From a bacterium (lineage in GTDB: Bacteria; Bacteroidota; Bacteroidia; Bacteroidales; Bacteroidaceae): a stretch of 39,565 nucleotides of DNA. The position numbers and the translations under genes are program-made. Shown here piece after piece: positions 24,325 through 32,631 of the stretch. The notes below the pieces were generated by a model that saw only the letters and a program-made list of their open reading frames with translations, was not told where the DNA came from and made no database searches. The number at the start of each line of letters is the position of its first letter. Positions within the stretch are counted from its first letter, which is position 1. The stretch is from contig SFXD01000029.1 in assembly GCA_004559785.1 (NCBI GenBank), positions 1 to 39,565 on the forward strand. Direction: 5' to 3'.

Positions 24325-25959
24325 ATGAAGAAATACCTCTATACCCTATTGGCACTCATGCTCACAGCGGCACCATCCCATGCCTGCACCAACCTGATAG
24401 TAGGCAAGAAGGCGAGCATGGACGGCAGTGTCATAGTATCATACAGCTGCGACGACTATGGCGCATACGGATTCATGAACTTCCTCCCACATGCCAAGCA
24501 CGGCAAGGGGGAGATGCGAGCCCTATACCATTACGAGACCAACAACTACCTGGGCGAGATTCCCGAGGCGGAGGAGACCTACGGCGTAGTAGGGCTGATG
24601 AACGAGCACCAGCTCACCATTCACGAGACCACCTTCGGGGGACGCGAGGAACTGTGCGACACACTCACGGGACTGTTCGACTACGGCAGCCTCATGTACG
24701 TCACCCTTCAGAGGGCACGCACGGCACGCGAGGCCATCGCCGTCATGTCGTCACTTGTTGAGCGGCATGGATATGGCAGCGAAGGAGAGAGCTTCACCAT
24801 AGCTGACCCCAACGAAGCCTGGATCATGGAGATGATAGGCAAGGGCCCAGGAGTGAAGGGTGCCGTGTGGGTGGCAGTCAGGATTCCCGACGACTGCATC
24901 TGCGCACACGCCAACCAAAGCCGCATACGCCGGTTCCCGCTAAAGGACAAGGACAACTGCATCTATAGCAAGGATGTCATCAAGTTTGCCAGGGAAAAGG
25001 GCTACTTCACAGGCAAGGATGCCGACTTCTCCTTCTCCGAGGCATACTCGCCAACTGGCTTCGGGGCGCAACGCTACTGCGAGGCAAGGGTATGGAGCTT
25101 CTTCAACCGCCATGCGCAGGACGACATGAGCGCATACCTGTCCTACGCGATGGGCAAGACCTCCGACAACCCCATGCCGCTCTACGTCAAGCCTAAGGCT
25201 CCGCTTTCCGTTCAGGACGTAAAGGACATGATGCGCGACCATTACGAGGGCACGCCCCTTGACATACTCGGCGACGCAGGCATGGGCCCGTGGGAGATGC
25301 CCTACCGCCCGACACCCCTCAGCTACGAGGTGGACGGGGTGAAGTACTTCAACGAGCGACCCATCAGCACGCAGCAGACTGCCTGCGTATACGTCTCGCA
25401 GATGCGCTCGTGGCTGCCTCCGTACATAGGCGGCGTGGTATGGTTCGGCAACGATGACACCAACATGGTGCCTCTTACGCCCGTCTACTGCTGCGCACAG
25501 TCCGTGCCCGAGTGCTACTCGCAGAGTACAGCCAACACGTTCCGGTTCTCCACCAGGTCGGCGTTTTGGGTACAGAACTGGGTGAGCAACATGGTATACC
25601 CTCGCTATCAGGCTCTGTTCCCCGAAGTGAAGTCCGTGAGGGACAGGCTCGAATCCGATTACAACTCTCTGCAGGCTTCCACCGAACAGGAGGCAGCCTC
25701 GATGGGAGAGCAGGAGGCACGCCGCTTCCTGTCCGACTACTCGCATCGCGTGGCGCAGGGCATGATGGACGAATGGAATACGCTTGCCCAGACCTTGATA
25801 GTGAAGTACAACGACATGGCAGTAAAGCGTACGGACGAGAATGGGCAGTACCTCAAGACCCCCGGCGGCAACCAGCGTCCCGTGCTCCGTCCCGGCTACC
25901 CCGAGTCGTACCGGCGCAGGATAGTTGAGGATGCAGGCGAGAGATACAGGGTGCCGTGA
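24325..25959 (+). CDS. Exported C69 family dipeptidase
   Basis: This 544-residue protein has a signal peptide (MKKYLYTLLALMLTAAPSHA), and the residue exposed after cleavage is C21 of CTNLIVGKKASMDGSV, the N-terminal nucleophile of peptidase family C69 (PepD-type Ntn hydrolases). GVVGLMNEHQLTIHETTFGGRE and YGSEGESFTIADPNEAWIMEMIG are further family blocks. It probably degrades peptides in the periplasm or at the surface. I start at 24325 and not at the in-frame ATG at 24259, because only the shorter form has an N-terminal signal peptide and an exposed cysteine. Confidence 0.93.
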   Translation: MKKYLYTLLALMLTAAPSHACTNLIVGKKASMDGSVIVSYSCDDYGAYGFMNFLPHAKHGKGEMRALYHYETNNYLGEIPEAEETYGVVGLMNEHQLTIHETTFGGREELCDTLTGLFDYGSLMYVTLQRARTAREAIAVMSSLVERHGYGSEGESFTIADPNEAWIMEMIGKGPGVKGAVWVAVRIPDDCICAHANQSRIRRFPLKDKDNCIYSKDVIKFAREKGYFTGKDADFSFSEAYSPTGFGAQRYCEARVWSFFNRHAQDDMSAYLSYAMGKTSDNPMPLYVKPKAPLSVQDVKDMMRDHYEGTPLDILGDAGMGPWEMPYRPTPLSYEVDGVKYFNERPISTQQTACVYVSQMRSWLPPYIGGVVWFGNDDTNMVPLTPVYCCAQSVPECYSQSTANTFRFSTRSAFWVQNWVSNMVYPRYQALFPEVKSVRDRLESDYNSLQASTEQEAASMGEQEARRFLSDYSHRVAQGMMDEWNTLAQTLIVKYNDMAVKRTDENGQYLKTPGGNQRPVLRPGYPESYRRRIVEDAGERYRVP

Positions 25960-26154
25960 GCATTGAGCTGTGTACCATGCCCTAAAAATGCGGTGGCAAA
26001 ATTCAATTTGTAATCGAAAAATTTGCATAATCGATAAAATAGCACTAATTTTGCAGCCGAATTCGAGCACGTAAGGTGTATCCTTGGTCGGCATTTGCCC
26101 ACGTGGCAAGGATTCGGGAATCAAAAAGGATTCTAAGTTTTATTGATAAAGGTC

Positions 26155-26229
26155 GGTTCGGTAGCTCAGTTGGATTAGAGCAGCAGCCTTCTAAGCTGCG
26201 GGTCATGGGTTCGAGCCCCATCCGAATCA
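26155..26229 (+). tRNA. tRNA-Arg (anticodon UCU)
   Basis: A complete cloverleaf is visible: acceptor GGTTCGG/CCGAATC (one G-U pair), D arm GCTC...GAGC, anticodon stem GCAGC/GCTGC with loop CTTCTAA, T arm ATGGG/CCCAT with loop TTCGAGC, and discriminator A at 26229. The anticodon TCT reads AGA arginine codons. CCA is not encoded exactly. It is followed at once by a terminator and then by decayed accessory genes. Confidence 0.95.
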
Positions 26230-26232
26230 CCC

Positions 26233-26266
26233 AAGAGTTATCCCCCAAAAAGGATGGCTCTTTTTT
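26233..26266 (+). terminator. Rho-independent terminator after tRNA-Arg
   Basis: AAGAGTTATCC pairs with GGATGGCTCTT (two G-U pairs) across a CCCAAAAA loop and runs directly into TTTTTT. It begins four bases after the tRNA end. Confidence 0.8.
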
Positions 26267-26603
26267 ATATTTTAGTACCTCCCACAGCGCACGGCTCCTA
26301 CCCGCTAGGGCTCGACGACGAGGCATACGCCCACGGAGTAGGGCAGGAGGTGAAGGAGGCGCTCGCCCTGTGCCACGTAGGGAGGATGCTACCTCTCGCA
26401 GGGAATCCGCAAGGAGTGACAAATGACAATTATGACAATTAATTTTTCGGGCATCCAACCCTCTCTTAAAGGCTATATAATATATTAATATATAGATAGT
26501 TATATAGTATATATGGGGGATGGTGTACCTCGAAAACAAGTAACTGTCATTTGTCATTTGTCATTAATCACAATCAAATTAACAATCAAAAGACTGAAAC
26601 CCA
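26267..26603. other. Decayed accessory segment with inverted TGACAAATGACA repeats
   Basis: No intact gene is seen. A short open frame at 26284-26439 (through LDDEAYAHGVGQEVKEAL) may be a remnant. TGACAAATGACAA near 26418-26430 is repeated in inverted orientation as TTGTCATTTGTCA near 26548-26562, and the DNA between contains an extremely AT-rich, partly palindromic stretch (about 26475-26512). Confidence 0.45.
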
Positions 26604-26897
26604 ATGAGATACGACATATCAAGACACGAGGCACCCAAGACGCCTCCACTAAGGAAAGGCACGGAATGCTGCAAATTGCTGCTCTCGCAGGTGTCGGAAG
26701 ACATGCACGAGCCCCTCTTCCCGATGCTTTTCCCCCTACTGGCCGCCCACGTCAGCGGCACGGAATTCCTGTACCCCGACCTCACTTGGAAGGAATTGTG
26801 CGGGCAGATGGCCAACCTGGTGGCCGACTCGGGGGCAAACAAGGCTCACGAAACACAAAGTGCGTTTTGGCAATACAAGGGCCCTGTTTGCCTGTAA
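26604..26897 (+). pseudogene. Truncated DUF3987-like N-terminal fragment
   Basis: The 97-codon frame reads through EPLFPMLFPLLAAHVSGTEF and then YPDLTWKELCGQMANLVADSG, which resembles the start of DUF3987/primase-like proteins of Bacteroidetes accessory modules, normally several hundred residues long. After GANK the match ends abruptly and the frame closes 17 codons later, so most of the gene has been deleted. The assignment is from memory of the family. Confidence 0.5.
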
Positions 26898-26965
26898 CAC
26901 GCACAGAGTATTTGAAGAACACGGGAAACCGTCAGGTTGTCCAACCCTTCAGAAAAATAAGCATT

Positions 26966-27304
26966 ATGGAAGATTCAAGGAAAATGTTATGGAGTACCAT
27001 CATCAACGTCGTTGTGGCTGCCCTCTCGGAAATTGCCACGGCATTGGGAGTAACGTCATGCATGGAAATGTCAGCTAAGAATCACACTAAAAATAACATA
27101 ACGTCCCCTTTATATGATAGCTCGTTGCTACGTCCCTTAAAATCAAAACTAAAAACCCATTGGGCAACAATCGATGAGCCTTGGGATGGGACTTTACAAT
27201 CATCCCCAATGGCGTTTGCGGCAATCGGACTTACACGAGGCAAGGGGGCTACGGCGACGCCATTGGGGAAGATTGTCAATAGGATATTCTTTCCCGGGAC
27301 ATGA
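26966..27304 (+). CDS. Smalltalk-type small protein with aberrant C-terminal extension
   Basis: The frame starts MEDSRKMLWSTIINVVVAAL and continues SEIATALGVTSCM, the pattern of the very short smalltalk proteins of Bacteroidetes, which usually end at or near TSCM and precede an N-acetylmuramoyl-alanine amidase gene. Here the frame runs on about 75 codons (112 residues in all) through sequence unlike the family, and no amidase follows. Likely a remnant whose natural 3' end and neighbour were lost. It may still produce the short hydrophobic head. Confidence 0.5.
   Translation: MEDSRKMLWSTIINVVVAALSEIATALGVTSCMEMSAKNHTKNNITSPLYDSSLLRPLKSKLKTHWATIDEPWDGTLQSSPMAFAAIGLTRGKGATATPLGKIVNRIFFPGT
27196..27276. 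repeat. Strong inverted repeat upstream of the rpiB end
   Basis: CCCCAATGGCGT (27204-27215) and ACGCCATTGGGG (27257-27268) are perfect reverse complements; with flanks the arms extend to about 20 bp with one mismatch. A competing pair TTGGGAT (27181-27187) with ATCCCCAA (27202-27209) also exists. It may end the rpiB transcript (rpiB stops at 27310 on the minus strand) or mark an element end. Confidence 0.6.
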
Positions 27305-27309
27305 ATGAT

Positions 27310-27750
27310 TTATTGCACTTCCCTGTACGGAATCTTGTCGATCCTGGCTTGGTGCCTGCCTCCCTCGAAGCCGGTGGAGAAGAACTCGTCCATGATGGCA
27401 TCCGCCTCGTCATGTGAGATGAAACGCCCCGGCATGACGAGGACGTTGGCATCGTTGTGCTGGCGGCACAGGTGGGCAATCTCTGGCATCCAGCACAAGC
27501 CTGCCCTTATGCCCTGGTGCTTGTTGAGGGTCATGCTTATTCCCTCGCCGCTGCCGCATATCGCTATGCCGGGGTAGCACTCTCCATGCTCGACGGCTTT
27601 TGCCAAGGCATGGCCGTAGTCGGGGTAGTCGCAACTTGCCTCGCTGTAAGTACCATAGTCACAATACTCAAGTCCCTTCTTCGTAAGGTATTCCTTCACG
27701 TGTTCCTTCAGGGCAAACCCTGCGTGGTCGCTTGCCAATCCTACCTTCAT
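27310..27750 (-). CDS. rpiB: Ribose-5-phosphate isomerase B
   Basis: This 146-residue cytosolic enzyme interconverts ribose 5-phosphate and ribulose 5-phosphate. MKVGLASDHAGFALKEHV is the family N-terminus (with the DHAG substrate loop). AICGSGEGISMTLNKHQGIRAGLC contains the active-site cysteine and phosphate loop. DANVLVMPGRFIS completes the signature. The start overlaps the transketolase stop as ATGA, so the two pentose phosphate genes form an operon. Confidence 0.96.
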   Translation of the reverse strand: MKVGLASDHAGFALKEHVKEYLTKKGLEYCDYGTYSEASCDYPDYGHALAKAVEHGECYPGIAICGSGEGISMTLNKHQGIRAGLCWMPEIAHLCRQHNDANVLVMPGRFISHDEADAIMDEFFSTGFEGGRHQARIDKIPYREVQ

Positions 27751-29777
27751 GACAGCATCTGCTTTACCTGGTTATACACATTCTCGGCGGTGAACCCGAG
27801 TTTCTGGTCGAGAACCTTGTAGGGGGCGGAGAATCCGAAGCTCTCCAGTCCCCATATACGGCTGACGGGGGCTGCGCCAATGAGGAAGCCTTGCAGGTTG
27901 ACAGGCAATCCTGCCGTGAGGCCGAACACCTTGCTTCCGATGGGGAAGAGGCTGCGTTGGTACTCGATTGGTTGCTCGCGGAACAGTCCTTCGGATGGTG
28001 CGCTTACGACCCTTACCTTCACCCCGTCGTTGCGCAGGAGTCGTGCCCCGGCGATGAGCGTGCTTACCTCCGATCCGTTGCCGACGAGAATCACGTCGAA
28101 GTCATCGTCGCTCTCGGCGGCTATGTATGCGCCTTGCCTGGTGCCTTCGTAGTTGGTGCCTTCGGGGAGGTCTTCTATTGTCTGGCGGCTCAGAATGAGG
28201 GCGGATGGGGTGGAGGTGTTCTCCATGGCGAGCCTCCAGCATGCCGTGGTGGCCTTTCCGTCGGCAGGCCTCATGACGAGCATGGAATTGCGGCCGCTGT
28301 GGTTCTTCATCTTCTCCATCAGCCTGATCTGCGCTTCCTGCTCGACGGGCTCGTGAGTAGGACCGTCTTCTCCCACGCGGAAGGCATCGTGCGACCAAAT
28401 GAACTTGACGGGCAGTTGCATTAGGGCTGCCATGCGTATGGCTGGCTTCATGTAGTCGCTGAATACGAAGAACGTGCCGCATGCGGCAATCACACCTCCG
28501 TGCAGCGCCATGCCGATGCAGCAGCAAGCCATCGTGAGTTCAGCCACGCCGGCCTGGAAGAAGCCTCCTCCATAGTTCCCGCGCGTGATGTTCGAGGCTC
28601 CGCCCTTTATGAACCCGTCCGTCTTGTCGGAGTTGCAAAGGTCGGCCGAGCCGACGATCATGTTGGGTACCTGCTTGGCGAGCAGGCTGAGACATGCGCT
28701 CGATGCGTTACGGGTGGCGTCGTTGGGCTTTTGGCATATGCTGTCCCAGTCGATGGAGGGCAGTTCGTTGGCGAACCACTTCTTCAGTTGTGCAGCCATT
28801 CCGGCATTGGCTTCCTCCCAGGCACGCTCTTCCTCGTGGCGGATTGCGGCGATATGCCTTAGCTCAGCAAGCCGTGATTCGTACATTTCCTTTACTTCGG
28901 GGAAGACGACGAAGGGGTCATCAGGATTGCCCCCGAGGTTTTCTATGGTGTTCCTGTAGGCATCACCTCCGAGCGGTGCCCCGTGGGTGCTACAGCAATT
29001 CTCATAGCTTGTGCCGTCTGCCCTGAGGGCTCCCTTTGCCATGACGCATTTCCCGATGATGAGCGTGGGCTTTCCTTCGACGGACTTTGCTTTTCCGAGG
29101 GCTTCCCTTATCTGTAGTACGTCGTTGCCGTCTATCTCGATTACCTCCCATTGCAGGGCACGGTACTTGGCGGCCGTGTCTTCGTTCATTACGACGCTTG
29201 TCTCGGTGGAGAGCTGTATGTCGTTTGCGTCATAGAACATGACGAGGTTGTCGAGCCCCAGGTTGCCTGCTATCCTTGCTGCTCCCATGCTGATTTCCTC
29301 CTGTATGCCGCCGTCGCTGATGTATGCGTAGATGGTCTCCTTCAGGAAGGTCGGGTTTCCTGTCTTGGCGGCAAGGAACTTGGCAGCCATGGCGGCTCCC
29401 ACGGCGTAGGTATGTCCTTGGCCGAGTGGACCCGAGCTGTTCTCTATGCCGCGTGCATAGCATACCTCGGGATGTCCGGGCGTTGGTGAGCCCCATTGGC
29501 GCAGTTGCTGCAGTTCTTCGAGTGAGAACTTGCCTGTCAACGCAAGTTGGGCATATAGCATCGGCGACATGTGACCGGGGTCGAGGAAGAACCTGTCGCG
29601 TCCTATCCAAGTGGGATTCTCTGGGTCAAACTGGAGGTACTCGCCGTAGAGTACGTTGATGAAATCCGCTCCACCCATGGCACCACCCGGGTGACCGCTT
29701 TTTGCCTTCTCAACCATTGCCGCAGCAAGTATGCGAATGTTGTCTGCTGCACGGTTCATCGTTTGAATACTGTTCAT
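27747..29777 (-). CDS. tkt: Transketolase
   Basis: This 676-residue thiamine-diphosphate enzyme moves two-carbon units in the non-oxidative pentose phosphate pathway. Visible features are KSGHPGGAMGGADF near residues 25-40, the ThDP/Mg motif in YISDGGIQEEISMGAARIAGNLGLDNLVMFYDAN, GGFFQAGVAELTMACCCIG in the pyrimidine domain (glutamate for ThDP activation), and HDAFRVGEDGPTHEPVEQ. The length matches the family. An in-frame Met at position 7 is an alternative start. A consensus promoter lies 41-72 nt upstream. Confidence 0.97.
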   Translation of the reverse strand: MNSIQTMNRAADNIRILAAAMVEKAKSGHPGGAMGGADFINVLYGEYLQFDPENPTWIGRDRFFLDPGHMSPMLYAQLALTGKFSLEELQQLRQWGSPTPGHPEVCYARGIENSSGPLGQGHTYAVGAAMAAKFLAAKTGNPTFLKETIYAYISDGGIQEEISMGAARIAGNLGLDNLVMFYDANDIQLSTETSVVMNEDTAAKYRALQWEVIEIDGNDVLQIREALGKAKSVEGKPTLIIGKCVMAKGALRADGTSYENCCSTHGAPLGGDAYRNTIENLGGNPDDPFVVFPEVKEMYESRLAELRHIAAIRHEEERAWEEANAGMAAQLKKWFANELPSIDWDSICQKPNDATRNASSACLSLLAKQVPNMIVGSADLCNSDKTDGFIKGGASNITRGNYGGGFFQAGVAELTMACCCIGMALHGGVIAACGTFFVFSDYMKPAIRMAALMQLPVKFIWSHDAFRVGEDGPTHEPVEQEAQIRLMEKMKNHSGRNSMLVMRPADGKATTACWRLAMENTSTPSALILSRQTIEDLPEGTNYEGTRQGAYIAAESDDDFDVILVGNGSEVSTLIAGARLLRNDGVKVRVVSAPSEGLFREQPIEYQRSLFPIGSKVFGLTAGLPVNLQGFLIGAAPVSRIWGLESFGFSAPYKVLDQKLGFTAENVYNQVKQMLS

Positions 29778-29817
29778 TTGATGTCGTTACCTTAGAGTAT
29801 TATATGATTTGCCGTTG

Positions 29818-29849
29818 CAAAAGTATGAAAATCTTCTCTAATATTCAAA
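29818..29849 (-). promoter_or_regulatory. Promoter of tkt-rpiB
   Basis: On the minus strand TTTG (29846-29849), exactly 20 nt, then TACTTTTG (29818-29825), a full consensus match. The leader would be about 34 nt. Confidence 0.75.
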
Positions 29850-29951
29850 CTTTGCTTTGTACATATTTGATAATAATGGGGAAATGGTACGTCATGCGGC
29901 GTTGCGTTGGCTTTCGCAGGCATCGTGGACGTGACATGTGCTGGCATGAGG

Positions 29952-29998
29952 AAGCCCCTTGCCTCAAGAGCGTGTATTCTCCCGGGGCTAAGGGGCTT
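29952..29998. terminator. Inverted repeat downstream of galK, possible terminator
   Basis: AAGCCCCTT (29952-29960) and AAGGGGCTT (29990-29998) are perfect reverse complements with a 29-nt loop, about 60 nt after the galK stop. The T-run after it is short in both directions, so it may end the gal transcript only partly or act as a processing site. Confidence 0.4.
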
Positions 29999-30055
29999 GG
30001 ATTCTTTAACGAAGGCGTTCGAGCATCGTTGCGATGTCTCAGCCTTAGGATGTCG

Positions 30056-31216
30056 TCAGCAGAGCTTGCGTGAACCGTCGCCGATTACAACGTCGATTAT
30101 GACAGGTTCCTTGCCGTACTTCTCTGCAAACTTCTCCTTCACTACCTTCTTGAAGTTAGGTACGAGTTCGTCAGCCACGAGGTTGATTGTACATCCGCCG
30201 AATCCGCCTCCCATGATGCGTGAACCAGTTACGCCTACTTCCTTGGCGATGTCGTTGAGGTAGTCGAGTTCCTCGCAGCTCACCTCATACTCCTTGCTCA
30301 GACCGTAGTGAGTCTCGTACATCATCTTTCCTACCATCTCGTAGTCGTCATGCTTGAGGGCATCGCATACAGCAAGTACACGCTCTACCTCGCCTATGAC
30401 GTAGCGTGCACGCTTGTACTCGTCACCCGTAATCTTGCCCTTCACCTCTTCGAGCATTTCCATGGTGGCATCCCTCAGTGACTCAACCTCGGGGTGGGCC
30501 TCCTTGATAATCTCAGCAACGTGCTCACATTGAAGGCGACGCTCGTTGTAGGGACTTCCTGCCAAGGTGTGCTTTACGCAACTGTTGACGAGGATGAGCT
30601 GGTAGCCCTTGGGATTCCATGGGAAGTAAGCATACTCGCCGCTACGGCAGTCAAGTCTGAGGAGCGAGCCCTTCTTGCCGAGAACGCTGATGGCCTGGTC
30701 CATGATGCCGCAGTTGACGCCGATGTACTTGTGCTCGGTACGCTGCCCTACGCGTGCCAGTTCCATCTTCTCGATCTTGTTCTCGCCCCAGAGGTCGTTG
30801 AGCGCAAAGGCGTATGTGCTCTCCAAGGCTGCGGACGAGCTCATACCTGCTCCGAGGGGGACATCACCGGCAAATGCCGTGTTGAATCCTTCTACGGGAA
30901 CACCGAGTGCCATCATCTCGCGGCATACGCCGTAGATGTAGCGTGCCCAAGATGCCTTCGGACCCTTTTCGTCATCGAGCGAGAACTCAACGTAGTCCTT
31001 CATGTCTATGGAGTAAGCCCTTACGTTGCGTGTGCCGTTGGGCTTGATTTCTGCAATCATGCCTTGCTCTACGGCACCAGGGAATACATATCCGTTGTTG
31101 TAGTCAGTGTGCTCTCCGATCAGGTTGATACGGCCGGGGGAAGCATATACAGAACCTGTGGTACCATCAAAGTGCTTGATGAAGCGACTTCTTACGTCAT
31201 CTATTGTAAGTCTCAT
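30056..31216 (-). CDS. galK: Galactokinase
   Basis: This 386-residue GHMP kinase phosphorylates galactose to galactose 1-phosphate. YASPGRINLIGEHTDYNNG is the galactokinase signature (about 23-41), PLGAGMSSSAALE is the ATP-binding GHMP motif 2, and GSRIMGGGFGGCTINLV is motif 3. The length matches. It is the last gene of galM-galP-galK, 60 nt after galP. galT and galE are not in the window, so the Leloir route must be completed elsewhere. Confidence 0.97.
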   Translation of the reverse strand: MRLTIDDVRSRFIKHFDGTTGSVYASPGRINLIGEHTDYNNGYVFPGAVEQGMIAEIKPNGTRNVRAYSIDMKDYVEFSLDDEKGPKASWARYIYGVCREMMALGVPVEGFNTAFAGDVPLGAGMSSSAALESTYAFALNDLWGENKIEKMELARVGQRTEHKYIGVNCGIMDQAISVLGKKGSLLRLDCRSGEYAYFPWNPKGYQLILVNSCVKHTLAGSPYNERRLQCEHVAEIIKEAHPEVESLRDATMEMLEEVKGKITGDEYKRARYVIGEVERVLAVCDALKHDDYEMVGKMMYETHYGLSKEYEVSCEELDYLNDIAKEVGVTGSRIMGGGFGGCTINLVADELVPNFKKVVKEKFAEKYGKEPVIIDVVIGDGSRKLC

Positions 31217-31276
31217 ATACTGTGTGTGTTATGTTTATGTTGATATTTGAAAAATATGTCAAGGTTAAAGCGCGAA

Positions 31277-32566
31277 TCAGTTCTTGCTGACCTTTGATCC
31301 TATCAAGGCGTAGAACAGGATGTATGCTACGGCTGCAACTATCACCCAGTAGCTCTGTACGTAGCCGACGATGTTGACGGCATAGTCCTGTACGAGCGGC
31401 AGTACACCGCCACCTACTACCATGGTCATGAACAGTCCTGATGCTGCTGCCGTATACTTGCCGAGGCCTTCCGTAGCGAGGTTGAAGATGCCACCCCACA
31501 TTACAGATGTACAAAGGCCGCAAAGTACGAGGAAGATGCACTTGATGGGGAGCTGTCCGCCTTCGAGCGTAAAGATGGCGAGGTCGACGGGAGACTCAGG
31601 AGTGCCGGGCAATGCGAACGTGTTGCTCTCTGGTATGAATATGGCCAGGAGAAGCAGGACGATAGCCGTAGAGCAAACCGTGACGATCTGTGCCTTGGAA
31701 GAAACCTTGCCGCTGATGAAGGAAGAAGTGAGACGACCCACGAGCATCAGCAACCAGTACATTCCTGCCAGGGTGCCTGCGATGGCTGCACTACCGAGGA
31801 TGCCGCCGTCGGCAACGGGCTTGGAGAGGTAGAATATCATCTCGCCAGGGATTCCCACCTCGATACCTACGTAGAGGAAGATGGCGATGATGCCGAGGAC
31901 GAGGTGGCGGTATCCGAGCGCACCCTTTATCATCTCCGTCATGTTGCCTCCTGCAAGTTCAGGCTCGACGATATTCGTAGCCCAGATGATGAGGAACGAT
32001 ACGGCGAAGATGCCCATGGCTATGAGCAAGAGGGGAGAAACGTCGTTCATGGACGTATCCTTTGTTACCTGTCCGATGAGTGCTCCTACGAAGAGAGGGG
32101 TGAGCGTAGCGGCGAGAGAGTTGAGCGAGCCACCTGTCTGTATCAGCTGGTTACCCTTGTTGCCGCCTCCGCCCAGTACGTTCAGCATGGGGTTGACCAC
32201 GGTGTTGAGGATGCAGACGCAGAAGCCGCAGATGAAGGCACCGAGCAGATAAACGACATACGTGCTGATGGCTGTACCGTCCATCGTGCTGGAAAGGTAC
32301 TGTACGACGATGCCGATGAATCCAAGTGCCAAAGCCACGAGGGCGGTTTTCTTGTATCCAATCTTGGTAATCATGATACCTGCGGGAATACCCATGAACA
32401 GGTATGCGGCAAAGTTCATCATGTTACCCATCATGCCTGCCCACTCATACTGGATTTTCCAGATTTGCCCGAACGGGGCAGCCATGTTAGTCACGAATGC
32501 AATCATTGCGAAAAGGAACATCATGGCAATGATGGCAATAGTCTTACCATTGTTTTCTTTTGACAT
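31277..32566 (-). CDS. galP: MFS sugar (glucose/galactose) transporter
   Basis: This 429-residue major facilitator protein has about 12 membrane helices. FVTNMAAPFGQIWKIQYEWAGMMGNMMNFAAYLFMGIPAGIMITKIGYKK-like sequence at the N-terminus fits the FucP/GluP-type family (quoted in parts: FAAYLFMGIPAGIMITKIGY), and VGRLTSSFISGKVS is the repeat-2 loop. Position between galM and galK makes galactose the likely substrate, with proton symport. The symbol is by context; Bacteroidetes annotations vary. Confidence 0.88.
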   Translation of the reverse strand: MSKENNGKTIAIIAMMFLFAMIAFVTNMAAPFGQIWKIQYEWAGMMGNMMNFAAYLFMGIPAGIMITKIGYKKTALVALALGFIGIVVQYLSSTMDGTAISTYVVYLLGAFICGFCVCILNTVVNPMLNVLGGGGNKGNQLIQTGGSLNSLAATLTPLFVGALIGQVTKDTSMNDVSPLLLIAMGIFAVSFLIIWATNIVEPELAGGNMTEMIKGALGYRHLVLGIIAIFLYVGIEVGIPGEMIFYLSKPVADGGILGSAAIAGTLAGMYWLLMLVGRLTSSFISGKVSSKAQIVTVCSTAIVLLLLAIFIPESNTFALPGTPESPVDLAIFTLEGGQLPIKCIFLVLCGLCTSVMWGGIFNLATEGLGKYTAAASGLFMTMVVGGGVLPLVQDYAVNIVGYVQSYWVIVAAVAYILFYALIGSKVSKN

Positions 32567-32631
32567 AATAGTAGTTTGTTTAGTTTAAATTAAATGATTA
32601 TTATTAGATTGTTGTTGTTTAGGTATTTCGC

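Noticed and set aside
24940..26124. 394-codon minus-strand open frame opposite the C69 dipeptidase gene
   Set aside because: The plus strand has a clear signal peptide and family motifs. The antisense frame has no recognisable motif.
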